DNA of 64,000 nt from the NCBI GenBank assembly GCA_026707145.1, contig JAPOXK010000021.1, forward strand, positions 233,588 to 297,587. The letters run 5' to 3'. Positions 55,685 to 64,000 of this stretch are shown here, piece by piece. The translations under genes and the position numbers were made by a program. Positions within the stretch are counted from its first letter, which is position 1; each line of letters starts with the position of its first letter. Under the pieces are notes generated by a model that was given only the letters and a program-made list of their open reading frames with translations, was not told the origin of the DNA and ran no database searches. Origin of the DNA: Chloroflexota bacterium (lineage in GTDB: Bacteria; Chloroflexota; Dehalococcoidia; Bin125).

Positions 55685-56923
55685 CTAGGCCCTCAAGTAC
55701 TGCTCAATGTCGGGACCACCCGCGGTCTCGACGACTCCAGCCCCCGCTAACTCTTCCACTGCGTCGTCACCGAGGCCCAGCCATTCTCGTAGCACATCCT
55801 TGGTGTGCGCCCCATAGAGCGGCCCTGCGCCTCGCACCTGCCCCGGCGTTCGTGACAGCCGCAGCGGCGAAGCGGCCATCTGCAGCGTCCCCACCGAGGG
55901 GTGTTGCACCTCGGCGATCATCTCCCGCGCTTCGATCTGCTCCTGTGTGACCGCTTCGCCCACGGTGTTCAGCGGCCCCACCGCCATTCCGTATCCCTCA
56001 AACAGCGCGACCCATTCGGCGGTCGGCCGCTTGCGCATCGCTTCGAATAGCTCCGGTTCGAGCGCAGCATGGTTCTGTGTACGCTTGAAGGAGGTGTCGA
56101 AGCGCGGATCGTCGATCAGGTCCACGCGATCCAAGGCCGAGCATAGCAATGCCCACTGATTATCCACACCCCAAGCCAAGGCCAGCACCAGCCACCCGTC
56201 CGAGGTAGGAAAGGCTTGAAACGGCGTTGCCGAGGGGTGCCGCGTCCCCAGTCGCTGTGGCTCCTCGCCCGTTGCGAAGTAACGGACGACCGCATTTTCG
56301 AGGATCGCGATCTGACAATCCAGCATACTGATATCCACCAGTTGCCCGGCGCCACTCATCTCCCGCTCTCGCAGCGCCGCCAGGATCCCGATCGCCGTGT
56401 AGAGACCCGCGCTGATGTCCCCCACGGAGGTCCCCACTCGCGCCGGCGGCCCATCCGGGTAACCCGTGATGCTCATCACCCCACCCATGCCCTGCACCAC
56501 GACATCCAGGGCCGGTTTCTCTCGCTGCGGCCCCGTCTGTCCGAAACCGGAGGTGGCGGCGTAGATCAATCGCGGGTTTCGCTGAGACAGCACTTCATAT
56601 CCCAGGCCGAGCCGTTCCATGGCGCCGGGTGTGAAGTTCTCCATCACGACGTCGGCTCGCTCGGTCAGATCGAGGAACAGCGCCTTGCCGCGCTCGCTGC
56701 GTAGATCGATGGCGATGCTTCGCTTGCCGCGGTTGATGCTCTGGAAGTAAGCGCTCTCGTTGTTCACGAACGGCCCCGTCGTGCGCGCCACGTCTCCGTC
56801 TGGCGGGCGCTCGACCTTCACCACCTCCGCTCCCAAGTCGCAGAGCACCATTGAGGCGTAGGGACCCGCCAGCACCCAAGTAAGATCCAACACCCGCAAA
56901 CCTGCCAGCGCCCCCTGCGTCAT
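55685..56923 (-). CDS. CaiB/BaiF family III CoA-transferase
   Basis: ATG 56923 has GGGGAGGAG upstream; the track's 56980 is less likely. The 412-residue protein has LAGLRVLDLTWVLAGPYASMVLCDLGAEVVKVERP at the N-terminus (family signature), SINRGKRSIAIDL near 68, and VDISMLD near 180 holding the likely catalytic Asp. It transfers CoA between carboxylic acids via an anhydride intermediate. It heads the operon with the MBL hydrolase and MFS exporter. Confidence 0.9.
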   Translation of the reverse strand: MTQGALAGLRVLDLTWVLAGPYASMVLCDLGAEVVKVERPPDGDVARTTGPFVNNESAYFQSINRGKRSIAIDLRSERGKALFLDLTERADVVMENFTPGAMERLGLGYEVLSQRNPRLIYAATSGFGQTGPQREKPALDVVVQGMGGVMSITGYPDGPPARVGTSVGDISAGLYTAIGILAALREREMSGAGQLVDISMLDCQIAILENAVVRYFATGEEPQRLGTRHPSATPFQAFPTSDGWLVLALAWGVDNQWALLCSALDRVDLIDDPRFDTSFKRTQNHAALEPELFEAMRKRPTAEWVALFEGYGMAVGPLNTVGEAVTQEQIEAREMIAEVQHPSVGTLQMAASPLRLSRTPGQVRGAGPLYGAHTKDVLREWLGLGDDAVEELAGAGVVETAGGPDIEQYLRA

Positions 56924-57169
56924 TCCAACTCCTCCCCTCCGACCGACATCGACACCGGGGTCTCCAGCAGTATCAACCAACGACGCATGCTGTCCTTCTG
57001 TGCTCGCCTATCGCCCAGCAACGGCAGCTGGCCCCGCAGAGGGACCTCTACGTCTCGCCCGATCGCCTGGAGATCGTGCCGCCCGCCCTGTCGCTACCCG
57101 CACGATCCATTACCCGCTTCGCATAGCCCAAGCACGAGGGCCCACACCCGCTAAGGTGACCCAATCCTC

Positions 57170-58438
57170 ATGTCCATCTCACGCGTGCCGCTCCGCAACC
57201 CTACGCTCTTCCACGGCTGGTGGGTAGCCGGCGCTGCTTCGTTGGTCGCACTCACCCAAGTCGCGTTTTTCAATCCGGTCCTAGGAGTCTTCGTCACTCC
57301 CCTGGAGAACGAGTTCGGGTGGAGCCGGGCCACCATCGCGGGAGCCATCACCGCCGGGACCATCCTGGGCGCCCTCCTCTCCCCGTTGATCGGCGCCCGT
57401 ATCGATAGGCACGGCGCCCGCACCTTCCTAACGCTCTCGGCCCTGCTTATGGGGGTCGCCCTGCTTCTTCTCGCTCTGATTGAAGAGGTTTGGCAGTTCT
57501 ACATTCTCTATGCGATCGGGCGTGGCCTCGTCATCGGCGTCGTCAATCTCGCCATCACCGTTGCGATCGCGAACTGGTTTATCCGCGCTCGCGGTCGCGC
57601 TACCGGCCTCACGCTCGTCGGCGTACGCGCCGGCGGCGCCTTGATGCCGCTCGTCGTCTTGCTTTTTCTCTCCATTGCCGACTTCCGTATGGCCTTCCTC
57701 GCTCTCGGCGTGATCGTCCTAGCCCTGGGCGTCCTGCCGCCCTGGCTCATGGTGCGTCGCCGGCCCGAGGACCTGGGCCTCCGCCCAGACGGGGACCCGC
57801 CCGATGCCCCTTCGGCTTCGGCGACGAGCACGGCCGCTCTCGACAGGCACTGGTCCGTTCGCAATGCCGTCCGCACCCGATCCTTCTGGCTGCTTCTTAT
57901 CGGCACGAGTCAACTCTTCATGGTGGGGGGAGCCGTCAACTTCAGCAGCGTCCCTCATCTGCAAGACAATGGCCTGAGTCAGAGCACCGCGGTGACGGTG
58001 ATCACGGTCTGGGCCCTGATGGGCGCGCTCGGTGGGATCCTTGGCGGTGAACTTCGGCAGCGCCTGCCCATCTACCGAGCCTTGCCCGCCGTCCTGGTGA
58101 TCGCTTCCCTTGCCATTGTCTGGCTGATCCTCGTCGACAATGCTTGGATGGCCTACCTCTTTGCCGTCTGGCACGGCCTGATCTTCGGTATGCACCTCCC
58201 GCTGACCCAGGTTGCCTTCCCAGACTATTTCGGGCGCTGGAGCGTCGGCGCGATCCGCGGCATCACGGCTCCGGTGCAGTTCGGCCTGAATGCCGCCGGA
58301 CCGCTCGTCGCCAGCCTTGTCTTCGACGCCCGCGGCTCCTTCGACTTGATCCTCGCCATCTTCGTCGGCTGCTATCTCTTCGGGGCTGCCGTCATCGCCG
58401 TCTCCCGTCCCCCAAGCGCCCGCGTTCCCCACGCATGA
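57170..58438 (+). CDS. MFS transporter, monocarboxylate/oxalate-formate-type
   Basis: This 422-residue protein has 12 predicted membrane segments. GWWVAGAASLVALTQVAFF in helix 1, FGWSRATIAGAITAGTILGALLSPLIGARIDRHGARTF with the loop-2/3 motif, and PPWLMVRRRPEDLGLRPDG in the central loop are typical of the monocarboxylate/oxalate-formate group of MFS. Import or export of a small organic acid is likely. It is divergent from the CoA-transferase (246 bp spacer) and could deliver its acid. Confidence 0.87.
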   Translation: MSISRVPLRNPTLFHGWWVAGAASLVALTQVAFFNPVLGVFVTPLENEFGWSRATIAGAITAGTILGALLSPLIGARIDRHGARTFLTLSALLMGVALLLLALIEEVWQFYILYAIGRGLVIGVVNLAITVAIANWFIRARGRATGLTLVGVRAGGALMPLVVLLFLSIADFRMAFLALGVIVLALGVLPPWLMVRRRPEDLGLRPDGDPPDAPSASATSTAALDRHWSVRNAVRTRSFWLLLIGTSQLFMVGGAVNFSSVPHLQDNGLSQSTAVTVITVWALMGALGGILGGELRQRLPIYRALPAVLVIASLAIVWLILVDNAWMAYLFAVWHGLIFGMHLPLTQVAFPDYFGRWSVGAIRGITAPVQFGLNAAGPLVASLVFDARGSFDLILAIFVGCYLFGAAVIAVSRPPSARVPHA

Positions 58439-58465
58439 CCTTTACGCCCGGCGTACACTCGCTGC

Positions 58466-58948
58466 ATGAAGGTGCTCGTCTCTCTCAATACCGACGAATG
58501 GGCCGAAACGGTCTTGCCCAGCGCGGTGGCGATCGCGCGCAACTCTCCGGAGCACGACGGCGCCAGTCTCGTACTGCTCACCGTCGTCCCGACCGCCGCC
58601 GAGCGCATGACCACCAGCGCTGGCATTGTCTCCCCAGGGGAGCTGCTGGCCCGCGCCGGATCCGCCACCCGCATCGCCGACACCGCAGCGGCGGCGGCCC
58701 TGGAATACCTCTCCAGTCTCCGCGCCCGCCTGCTCGCTTCCCCGGGCGGCGGGCCTCTCTCCATCGACGTGCGCGTCGAGCCGGGCCGCCCCGCCGACAC
58801 CATCATTCGCGTCGCCCACGAGATCAACGCTGATATCATCGCGCTCGCCAACCGGGGGCCGAAAGGCCTCCGCCGCAGCACCCTTACCCGGATCAATGAT
58901 CGAGTGATCCGGTCGAGCGGCCGTCCCATCCTCATCGTCACCGTCTAG
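58466..58948 (+). CDS. universal stress protein (UspA domain)
   Basis: The 160-residue protein has a single Usp domain: MKVLVSLNTDEWAETVLPSAVAIA at the N-terminus, and RGPKGLRRSTLTRINDRVIRSSGRPILIV at the C-terminus, matching the G-xx-G-x9-G-S/T ATP-binding pattern of nucleotide-binding Usps. It begins 27 bp after the MFS gene and probably shares its transcript. Confidence 0.88.
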   Translation: MKVLVSLNTDEWAETVLPSAVAIARNSPEHDGASLVLLTVVPTAAERMTTSAGIVSPGELLARAGSATRIADTAAAAALEYLSSLRARLLASPGGGPLSIDVRVEPGRPADTIIRVAHEINADIIALANRGPKGLRRSTLTRINDRVIRSSGRPILIVTV

Positions 58949-59013
58949 CGATCGCTGAGTTGACCCGTGACGCAGTCATCCCGGTGCGCCAAAATGGCCG
59001 CGGAGGCCAACCA

Positions 59014-59292
59014 ATGACTCGAACCGCTCTACTCCTCACAGTCCTCGCGCTTGTAGCAGCCCTCGCCCTCACTCTCGCCCCAGGGGAGGCCTTGGCTGCG
59101 GGCATTGACGGGCCCACCGTTGGGGAACAGCCCCTCCCCCAAGCCTCGCCCGATCAAGGCGGCGCCGGCGTCAACGGCTACAAAGCGACCGACTGGATCA
59201 CCTTCGCCGTACCACTGGGTGCGTTCCTGCCCGCGATCATCGGGCTGCTCTGGCTCACGCTCCGCATCGACCGCTCGGAAGGCCGCGAGTAG
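59014..59292 (+). CDS. small exported membrane-anchored protein
   Basis: ATG 59014 has GGAGG upstream. The 92-residue protein has an N-terminal signal peptide (about 3-28, ending ALAAG), a Gly/Pro/Gln-rich middle and a C-terminal membrane segment (about 62-84, WITFAVPLGAFLPAIIGLLWLTL) followed by a charged tail. No family is recognised. A type I single-pass protein with the short middle part outside is likely. Confidence 0.66.
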   Translation: MTRTALLLTVLALVAALALTLAPGEALAAGIDGPTVGEQPLPQASPDQGGAGVNGYKATDWITFAVPLGAFLPAIIGLLWLTLRIDRSEGRE

Positions 59293-59332
59293 CGACTCCC
59301 CTCGCCTCGCACTGACCCATTACCCTGTGGCC

Positions 59333-59815
59333 ATGCCACATCCCCTAGCAGTCGAAGTCGTCCGGCTCCTGATCGACCGCAGGCTCACCGTCGCCAGTGC
59401 CGAAACCGATACGGGAGGCCTCATCGGCTCTTGGTTCACCGATGTCCCCGGCAGTAGCAAGACCTTCCGCGGGGGCGCCACCCCCTACGCCAATCCACCC
59501 AAAGAGAGGGTACTGGGCGTCTCGCGCGACATCCTCGCTACCGAAGGATCCGTCAGCGAGGCGACCGTCCTCGCCCTCGCTCAAGGCGTCCGTGCGGCAT
59601 TCGCTGCGGACATTGCGCTCGCCGAGAGCGGCATTACCGGCCCCAGCGGCGGTAGTGAGACCAACCCCGTGGGCACAGTCTGGATCGCCTGCCTCGGCCC
59701 CGGTGCGCGCTGCGTGACAGAGCGCCAAGTCTGGAGCGGCGACCGCGAGGCCAACAAACACGCTACCGTGCTCCGCGCCTTCGCTCTGATCCAAGCCGCC
59801 GCTAAAGACAGCTAA
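59333..59815 (+). CDS. CinA C-terminal domain protein (nicotinamide-nucleotide amidase-like)
   Basis: The 160 residues form a stand-alone CinA-C/PncC domain, which deamidates NMN to nicotinate mononucleotide. The track's longer ORF starts in an overlapping gene. The family motif AES-TGG appears here as AETDTGG near residue 24, with Thr instead of the usual nucleophilic Ser. PYANPPKERVLGV near 62 keeps the Tyr and Lys; GITGPSGGSETNPVGTVWIA is present. The Ser to Thr change puts activity in doubt. Confidence 0.83.
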   Translation: MPHPLAVEVVRLLIDRRLTVASAETDTGGLIGSWFTDVPGSSKTFRGGATPYANPPKERVLGVSRDILATEGSVSEATVLALAQGVRAAFAADIALAESGITGPSGGSETNPVGTVWIACLGPGARCVTERQVWSGDREANKHATVLRAFALIQAAAKDS

Positions 59816-59924
59816 GCAGCCCCAGGGCCGCTCGCTCTCGCTTTGTTCTAGCTTCTTCCGGCCCCGTACATCCCGTGACGCACTCGCGCGTTCGCGGCGC
59901 TGCGTCCCAATCCTGCCTAATCCG

Positions 59925-60215
59925 CTAGTCGCCTTCCACCAAGAGGAAGCGACTCTCGCTCGACACCCGTCGCAATTGCCTTACGGCTTGGTACTCCGCC
60001 GAGGCATACCAGCGCTTAGCCGCATCCAGCGAAGGGAATTCAATGAGAACCAGTCGAGGCAGATCGGCCTGCTCCCCTTCTAAGACTTCGGATGGGTCGC
60101 CGATGCCAAGCAACCGCCCGCCATGCGCCTCGACCGTTGGATTCGCTGCCACACGATACGCGTCGAATCGCTCTCGATCGTCGATCCGTCCTTGGACGAT
60201 CACGTAGGCCGACAC
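59925..60215 (-). CDS. DUF1330 family protein
   Basis: GTG 60215 gives a 96-residue protein that starts SAYVIVQGRIDDRERFDAYR, typical of the DUF1330 ferredoxin-like fold; FPSLDAAKRWYASAEYQAVRQLR is the second conserved block. The function is unknown. The track's start at 60278 lies inside bioY and is less likely. The start is 10 bp after the bioY stop, so the two may be co-transcribed. Confidence 0.8.
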   Translation of the reverse strand: MSAYVIVQGRIDDRERFDAYRVAANPTVEAHGGRLLGIGDPSEVLEGEQADLPRLVLIEFPSLDAAKRWYASAEYQAVRQLRRVSSESRFLLVEGD

Positions 60216-60225
60216 CCGTTGCCGC

Positions 60226-60879
60226 TTAGTCCTCAATCGGCCGGAACGTTCGCACCGCCGACCACGCCACCGGCACAACCAGTGCCGCCGCGATCAGCTT
60301 CGCCATGTCGCCGGGAATGAACGGCCACAACCCCGCGTGCCAGACGCTCAGGTCTAAAGCAGCGTTGTCGATCCAAAGCGCCAGCACCGGCAGCCCCACC
60401 ACGTAGATCAGAACGTTACCCACCAGCATCGCAACGACCAGTCCCGCTCCCTGATGGAAGCCGTGCTCGGCCATCCACCCCACCACGAACGCCGCCAGCA
60501 CGAAGCCCCACAGGTAGCCGGCCGTTGCTCCCAGGTACAAGGCCGTCATCCCGTGCGCCCCACCCGCAAAGAAGGGAGCCCCTGCCCACCCCCAGGCGAG
60601 ATAGACCAATACTCCCGCTGCCGCGCGGCGGCTCCCCAGCGTCACGCCGATCAGCAGCACTCCGAAGGTCTGCCCGGTGATCGGCACGAGATCTCCGGTG
60701 CGACCCGTCGAGAAAGGAACGCTGAAGGAGATCTGCGACAACCCGGCGAGGATCAAGCTCGCCGCCACGACCAGTATGACGTCGCGAATCCATGCCTGCT
60801 CTGGCGCCTTCACGGGAAAGGCCGCCAGCGCCAGCGGTGGCTGGTAGCTCGGCCGGAACGTCGATGCGAACGCCGTCAT
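60226..60879 (-). CDS. bioY: BioY biotin-transporter S component
   Basis: From ATG 60879, with GGAAAGGA upstream, the protein has 217 residues and about six membrane segments. VPITGQTFGVLLIGVTLGSRRAAAGVLVYL near residue 65 is the BioY family signature. The C-terminal GDMAKLIAAALVVPVAWS fits too. BioY binds biotin and works alone or with a shared ECF module (EcfAA'T), which is not in the window. The track start at 60987 is too far upstream. Confidence 0.9.
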   Translation of the reverse strand: MTAFASTFRPSYQPPLALAAFPVKAPEQAWIRDVILVVAASLILAGLSQISFSVPFSTGRTGDLVPITGQTFGVLLIGVTLGSRRAAAGVLVYLAWGWAGAPFFAGGAHGMTALYLGATAGYLWGFVLAAFVVGWMAEHGFHQGAGLVVAMLVGNVLIYVVGLPVLALWIDNAALDLSVWHAGLWPFIPGDMAKLIAAALVVPVAWSAVRTFRPIED

Positions 60880-61017
60880 TATCATCCTTTCCACAAACTC
60901 GCCGACTGAGGAACGGCGGGAGCCCCTCACAAGACCGCGTAAGTATAGCCTCCCAGGTCTCAGCACACCGCCACAGCGGTCCGCCAAGGGCCAGTATCTC
61001 TATCCGAGAGAGCCGAT

Positions 61018-62484
61018 ATGATGACGGGAATGGCGACGCCCACCCCCTTCGTCCGCGATCTCCAAGAGGCTCTTGGCCGCGACGCGGTGATCTGGGCTCT
61101 CGAAGACCTCTTGGTCTATGAGTACGACGGCACCTTCGATCGGGGAGCGCCCGAGGCCGTTGCCTTCCCCGCCAGCACGGCCGAGGTAGCCGCCGCCATC
61201 CAGATCGCCAACGTCTACGAACTCCCTATTACTCCCCGTGGAGCCGGGACTGGCCTCAGCGGCGGCGCGCTCGCCGTCCGTGGTGGGCTTTTGCTCTCCC
61301 TGAACCGCATGCGGCGCATCCTCGATATCGACCCCAACAATCGCACCGCCCTTGTGGAGCCCGGCGTCGTCAATCTCGATCTCTCGGTGGCCGCCGAGCC
61401 CTACGGCCTCGCCTATATGCCCGACCCGAGCAGCCAGCGGGCCTGCACGATCGGTGGCAACGTCGCTGAGAACGCTGGGGGTCCCCATTGCCTCGCCTAT
61501 GGGGCCACCACCAATCACGTCCTCGGCCTTGAGCTTGTGACCCCCGACGGAACGGTGCAGTGGCTGGGCGGCCCGAATCGCGAGCGACCAGGCTACGACC
61601 TCGTCGGCTGCGTCGTCGGAAGCGAGGGGACGGTCGGGGTGGTCACCAAAATACAGGTCAAGCTCATGCCCAAGCCGGAGGCAGTGCGCACGCTGCTCGC
61701 TATTTTCGACTCGATGCGCCAGGCCAGCAGCGCCGTGAGCGGGGTCATTAAGGCCGGCATCGTCCCGGCCGCCTTGGAAATGATCGACCAACAGACGATC
61801 GCCGCCGTGGAACCCGTGCTCCACACCGGCTTTCCATTGGACGCTGAGGCCGTGCTGATCATTGAGGTCGACGGCCCCGTTTCCCAAGTGCAGGCGGAAG
61901 ACGCGATCGTGCAAGAGATCGTGCAGAGCTTCGAGCCCCGTGAGATCCGCGTCGCCAGCGAGCTGCCCGATCGCGAGCGCCTGTGGGCCGGCCGCAAGGG
62001 CGCGATCAGCTGCCTCGGCCACATCCAGCCGAACTACTACATCCTGGATGGGGTCGTGCCTCGTACCAAGCTCCCCGCCGTTCTCGACGAGGTCTCCCAT
62101 ATCGCCGCTCGCTATGACGTACAGGTCGCCAACGTGTTTCACGCCGGAGATGGCAACCTCCACCCCTGTCTGCTCTTCGACGACCGTATTCCTGGGATGA
62201 GCGAACGCGTACTCGATGCGGGAGGGGAGATCATGCGGCTCTGTGTGGATGCCGGAGGGGCCATCACCGGCGAGCACGGTGTCGGCCTTGAGAAGCGCTC
62301 GTATCTACCCTGGATCTTCACCGATGATGACATCGACGCCTTCGCCCGCCTCAAGGCCGCCTTCGCATCAGGCGATACGTTCAATCCCTGCAAGGTCTTT
62401 CCAAGTGGACACGGCTGTGGCGAGACCAGCAGCGCTCACGCGCAAAAGGTGATCCAACAGTTCGGTGCCGATGCCTACGTGTAA
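61018..62484 (+). CDS. glcD: glycolate-oxidase-type FAD-binding dehydrogenase, GlcD-like
   Basis: The 488-residue protein has the FAD-binding PCMH fold: PRGAGTGLSGGALAVRGG near residue 75, DPSSQRACTIGGNVAENAGGPHCLAYG near 140 and YDLVGCVVGSEGTVGVVTK near 197. The C-terminal FAD-linked oxidase domain has the metal His in VFHAGDGNLHP near 373 and GAITGEHGVGLEKR near 414. It oxidises 2-hydroxyacids such as glycolate or D-lactate. glcE follows 9 bp later and glcF is the third gene. Confidence 0.92.
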   Translation: MMTGMATPTPFVRDLQEALGRDAVIWALEDLLVYEYDGTFDRGAPEAVAFPASTAEVAAAIQIANVYELPITPRGAGTGLSGGALAVRGGLLLSLNRMRRILDIDPNNRTALVEPGVVNLDLSVAAEPYGLAYMPDPSSQRACTIGGNVAENAGGPHCLAYGATTNHVLGLELVTPDGTVQWLGGPNRERPGYDLVGCVVGSEGTVGVVTKIQVKLMPKPEAVRTLLAIFDSMRQASSAVSGVIKAGIVPAALEMIDQQTIAAVEPVLHTGFPLDAEAVLIIEVDGPVSQVQAEDAIVQEIVQSFEPREIRVASELPDRERLWAGRKGAISCLGHIQPNYYILDGVVPRTKLPAVLDEVSHIAARYDVQVANVFHAGDGNLHPCLLFDDRIPGMSERVLDAGGEIMRLCVDAGGAITGEHGVGLEKRSYLPWIFTDDDIDAFARLKAAFASGDTFNPCKVFPSGHGCGETSSAHAQKVIQQFGADAYV

Positions 62485-62493
62485 CGCGAGACC

Positions 62494-63810
62494 ATGAAGT
62501 CCCCCGAGGCATCCGCCGGCCTCAGCGACGGAGCCGGGATCGCCGCCGTGGCTGCAGCGACCGCTAACGCGTACAGCGATACCGACGCCCTCGATCGCTA
62601 TCTCGTCGACGGGCTGCGGCCTGCCATCGCCGTCTGCCCCTCTACTGCTGAGGAGCTCGCCGCCGTGCTCCGCGCGGCTGCCACCGCGGACCTTGCCGTT
62701 GTGCTCCAGGGCGGCCGCACCGCCATCGGTCTCGGCGCCCCCCCAACCCGCTATGACGTTGCGCTCGATACCAGCGCTCTCGGCGCCGTTATCGACCACG
62801 TTCCCGACGACTTCACGATCACCGTGCAGAGCGGCATGCGGTTTGCCGCCCTGCAGACCTTCCTGGCCGATCACGGACAGTTCGTCCCTCTAGACGTGCC
62901 CTTCCCCGACCAGGCGACCGTTGGCGGCAGCGTAGCGGCGGCGCGCAGCGGGCCACGACGGGGCGTGTTTGGCGGTCCCCGCGATTGGCTGATCGGCTGC
63001 GGCGTCGTCCTATCGCATGGGGCCACGGTGCACGGCGGCGGCCGGGTCGTGAAGAACGTCAGTGGCTACGACCTGTGCAAGCTCTTCAGCGGCTCCTTGG
63101 GCACGTTGGGCTGTATCGTTGAAGCGACTTTCAAGCTACGCCCCCTCCCAGCCGCGGACGCCACGCTCATCATCCCCGCCGCCGACTTGGACGCCGCGAT
63201 CGATCTAGGGCGGCAGATCGCTCTCGGGGTAAACGGGCTGCAATCCATCATTGCCCTCGACCCGGTAAGCGCCCACGACTTGGGACTCGACGAGGCCGGC
63301 GTGGTCCTGCGTGCCGCCGGGGTCGAGGGCGCCGTCTCCTCCACGTTGCAGTTGGCAGGCGCGGTTGCCCAAGCTGGCTCTGCAATCCAACCCGAGCCCA
63401 CGGCGCCAGATTTCTGGCAACGCCTCACGGATCGCGAAGGCACGTCACCCCGCGGCAATGCCGTGCTCGTCCGCTGCGCCGCGCCTCCCGATTCCCTCCG
63501 CAGCGCCACAGCCGCCCTGCGCGCCGCCACCGATCAAACTTGTCTTTGGGCATACGCCGACGCCGGACTTCTCTTCGGACAGCTCGCTGCTCCCACTAGC
63601 GCGCTGCTTCCCGCGATGGTGGCCACCGCGCGCAAGGGGATCGAAGCGCTGGGCGGCTCGCTCGTCGTTGAGCACGCTCCCGTGACCGAGAAATGCGCAA
63701 TGGACGTCTGGGGACCCGCCGGCGACGGGATCACCATCATGCGCCGCATCAAACGCGAGTTTGATCCCAACGCGACCCTCAGCCCCGGCCGCTTCGTGGG
63801 CGGGATCTGA
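62494..63810 (+). CDS. glcE: glycolate-oxidase-type FAD-binding subunit, GlcE-like
   Basis: The 438-residue subunit has a FAD_binding_4 domain (VCPSTAEELAAVLRAAATADLAVVLQGG near residue 50; FPDQATVGGSVAAARSGPRRG near 136; NVSGYDLCKLFSGSLGTLGCI near 190) and a shorter C-terminal part ending FDPNATLSPGRFVGG. It is the second flavin subunit of GlcDEF. It has no metal His motif, as is usual for GlcE. The gap of 9 bp from glcD shows an operon. Confidence 0.9.
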   Translation: MKSPEASAGLSDGAGIAAVAAATANAYSDTDALDRYLVDGLRPAIAVCPSTAEELAAVLRAAATADLAVVLQGGRTAIGLGAPPTRYDVALDTSALGAVIDHVPDDFTITVQSGMRFAALQTFLADHGQFVPLDVPFPDQATVGGSVAAARSGPRRGVFGGPRDWLIGCGVVLSHGATVHGGGRVVKNVSGYDLCKLFSGSLGTLGCIVEATFKLRPLPAADATLIIPAADLDAAIDLGRQIALGVNGLQSIIALDPVSAHDLGLDEAGVVLRAAGVEGAVSSTLQLAGAVAQAGSAIQPEPTAPDFWQRLTDREGTSPRGNAVLVRCAAPPDSLRSATAALRAATDQTCLWAYADAGLLFGQLAAPTSALLPAMVATARKGIEALGGSLVVEHAPVTEKCAMDVWGPAGDGITIMRRIKREFDPNATLSPGRFVGGI

Positions 63811-63846
63811 GCCAGCGACGCATCATCCAAGCGACGGCTACACTTC

Positions 63847-63868
63847 AGCGATGAGCAAGCGATGAGCA
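63847..63868. repeat. 11-bp perfect tandem repeat across the glcF start
   Basis: AGCGATGAGCA occurs twice in direct succession. The first copy creates a four-codon mini-ORF ATG-AGC-AAG-CGA-TGA, and its stop overlaps the glcF ATG as ATGA. It may be a duplicated translation-start segment that couples glcF to ribosome re-initiation. Confidence 0.7.
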
Positions 63869-64000
63869 GCATTCCGGACGCGCCTCCTGCTACCGACGCG
63901 CTCAGCCGATTCATCAGTCCCGACGCTCCTGACAGCGCTGAACTGACGCTCTGCGTCCACTGCGGCTTTTGCCTTAACGCCTGTCCGACCTATATCGAGC
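63862..64000 (+). CDS. glcF: glycolate-oxidase-type iron-sulfur subunit, GlcF-like, partial
   Basis: The frame from ATG 63862 is open to the right edge, so only the first 46 residues are present. CVHCGFCLNACPTY near residue 32 is the first [4Fe-4S] cluster of GlcF-type CCG-domain proteins. It is the third member of glcDEF, 51 bp after glcE. The ORF track omits it because it has no stop in the window. The start overlaps a mini-ORF. Confidence 0.88.
   Translation, partial: MSSIPDAPPATDALSRFISPDAPDSAELTLCVHCGFCLNACPTYIE

Noticed and set aside
61000-62277. Minus ORF of 425 residues across glcD
   Set aside because: It is opposite to intact FAD-domain motifs of glcD and shows no domain of its own.

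Overview
The window is about 64 kb of GC-rich bacterial chromosome, densely packed with genes on both strands and with no rRNA, tRNA, CRISPR array, IS element or prophage that I can see. The gene set suggests an aerobic or facultative heterotroph of the Chloroflexota, perhaps near the Dehalococcoidia. It combines a DUF3090 protein, luciferase-like (LLM) flavin oxidoreductases, SDR and CoA enzymes for fatty-acyl or steroid-like substrates, GlcD/E/F, Gram-positive-type LexA boxes (GAAC-N4-GTTC) and small zinc-ribbon proteins. This assignment is an inference from gene content; no marker gene proves it.

Layout. 1-3.65 kb (minus): HAD hydrolase (cut by the left edge and absent from the ORF track), NAD-epimerase, serine-palmitoyltransferase-like oxoamine synthase and Aur1-like PAP2 protein, together a possible sphingolipid-like block. 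3.8-9 kb: GYD protein, LysM membrane protein, a crotonase lacking both catalytic glutamates, a MoaD/ThiS-like protein, a DAHP-synthase homologue lacking key ligands, two zinc-ribbon proteins and DUF4870. 9.4-12.6 kb: DUF3090, a rhodanese with in-frame UGA (selenocysteine), formate-THF ligase. 12.6-17.7 kb (minus): lipoprotein, DUF35/thiolase-fold pair, LLM oxidoreductase and acyl-CoA synthetase, probably a lipid or side-chain catabolism operon. 17.9-22.4 kb: HtpX, 10-formyl-THF hydrolase-like protein, ABC/FtsX exporter, small hypothetical. 22.5-31.4 kb: three SDRs, orphan peptide-type binding protein, NrtS, acyl-CoA dehydrogenase, an AhpD-like protein with a CxxU selenocysteine motif, alpha/beta hydrolase. 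31.4-42.7 kb: a small membrane protein behind two LexA boxes, a Crp/Fnr regulator, a serine hydrolase, a decayed HtrA copy beside an intact one, LLM, DPBB, HEAT-SpoU fusion, crotonase, VTT protein and zinc ribbon. 42.7-52.8 kb: molybdopterin oxidoreductase, GSAM-like aminotransferase, GltB and GltD. 52.9-64 kb: MFS exporter, MBL hydrolase, CaiB/BaiF CoA-transferase, MFS carrier, Usp, CinA-C, BioY and glcDEF (glcF cut by the right edge).

The clearest unusual result is a pair of candidate selenoproteins. In the rhodanese (UGA 10798-10800) and the AhpD-like protein (UGA 30109-30111) the stop codon falls exactly at the redox-active cysteine. The reading frame then continues to the family's normal C-terminus. 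In both cases a perfect 7-8 bp hairpin with a GGC loop follows, 17-20 nt after the UGA, as expected of a bacterial SECIS element. An ORF caller would split or truncate both genes.

A second strong result is a textbook -35/-10 promoter whose 17-nt spacer holds a perfect GAAC-N4-GTTC SOS box, with another box downstream. It drives a 73-residue single-pass membrane protein that resembles SOS-induced division inhibitors in design.
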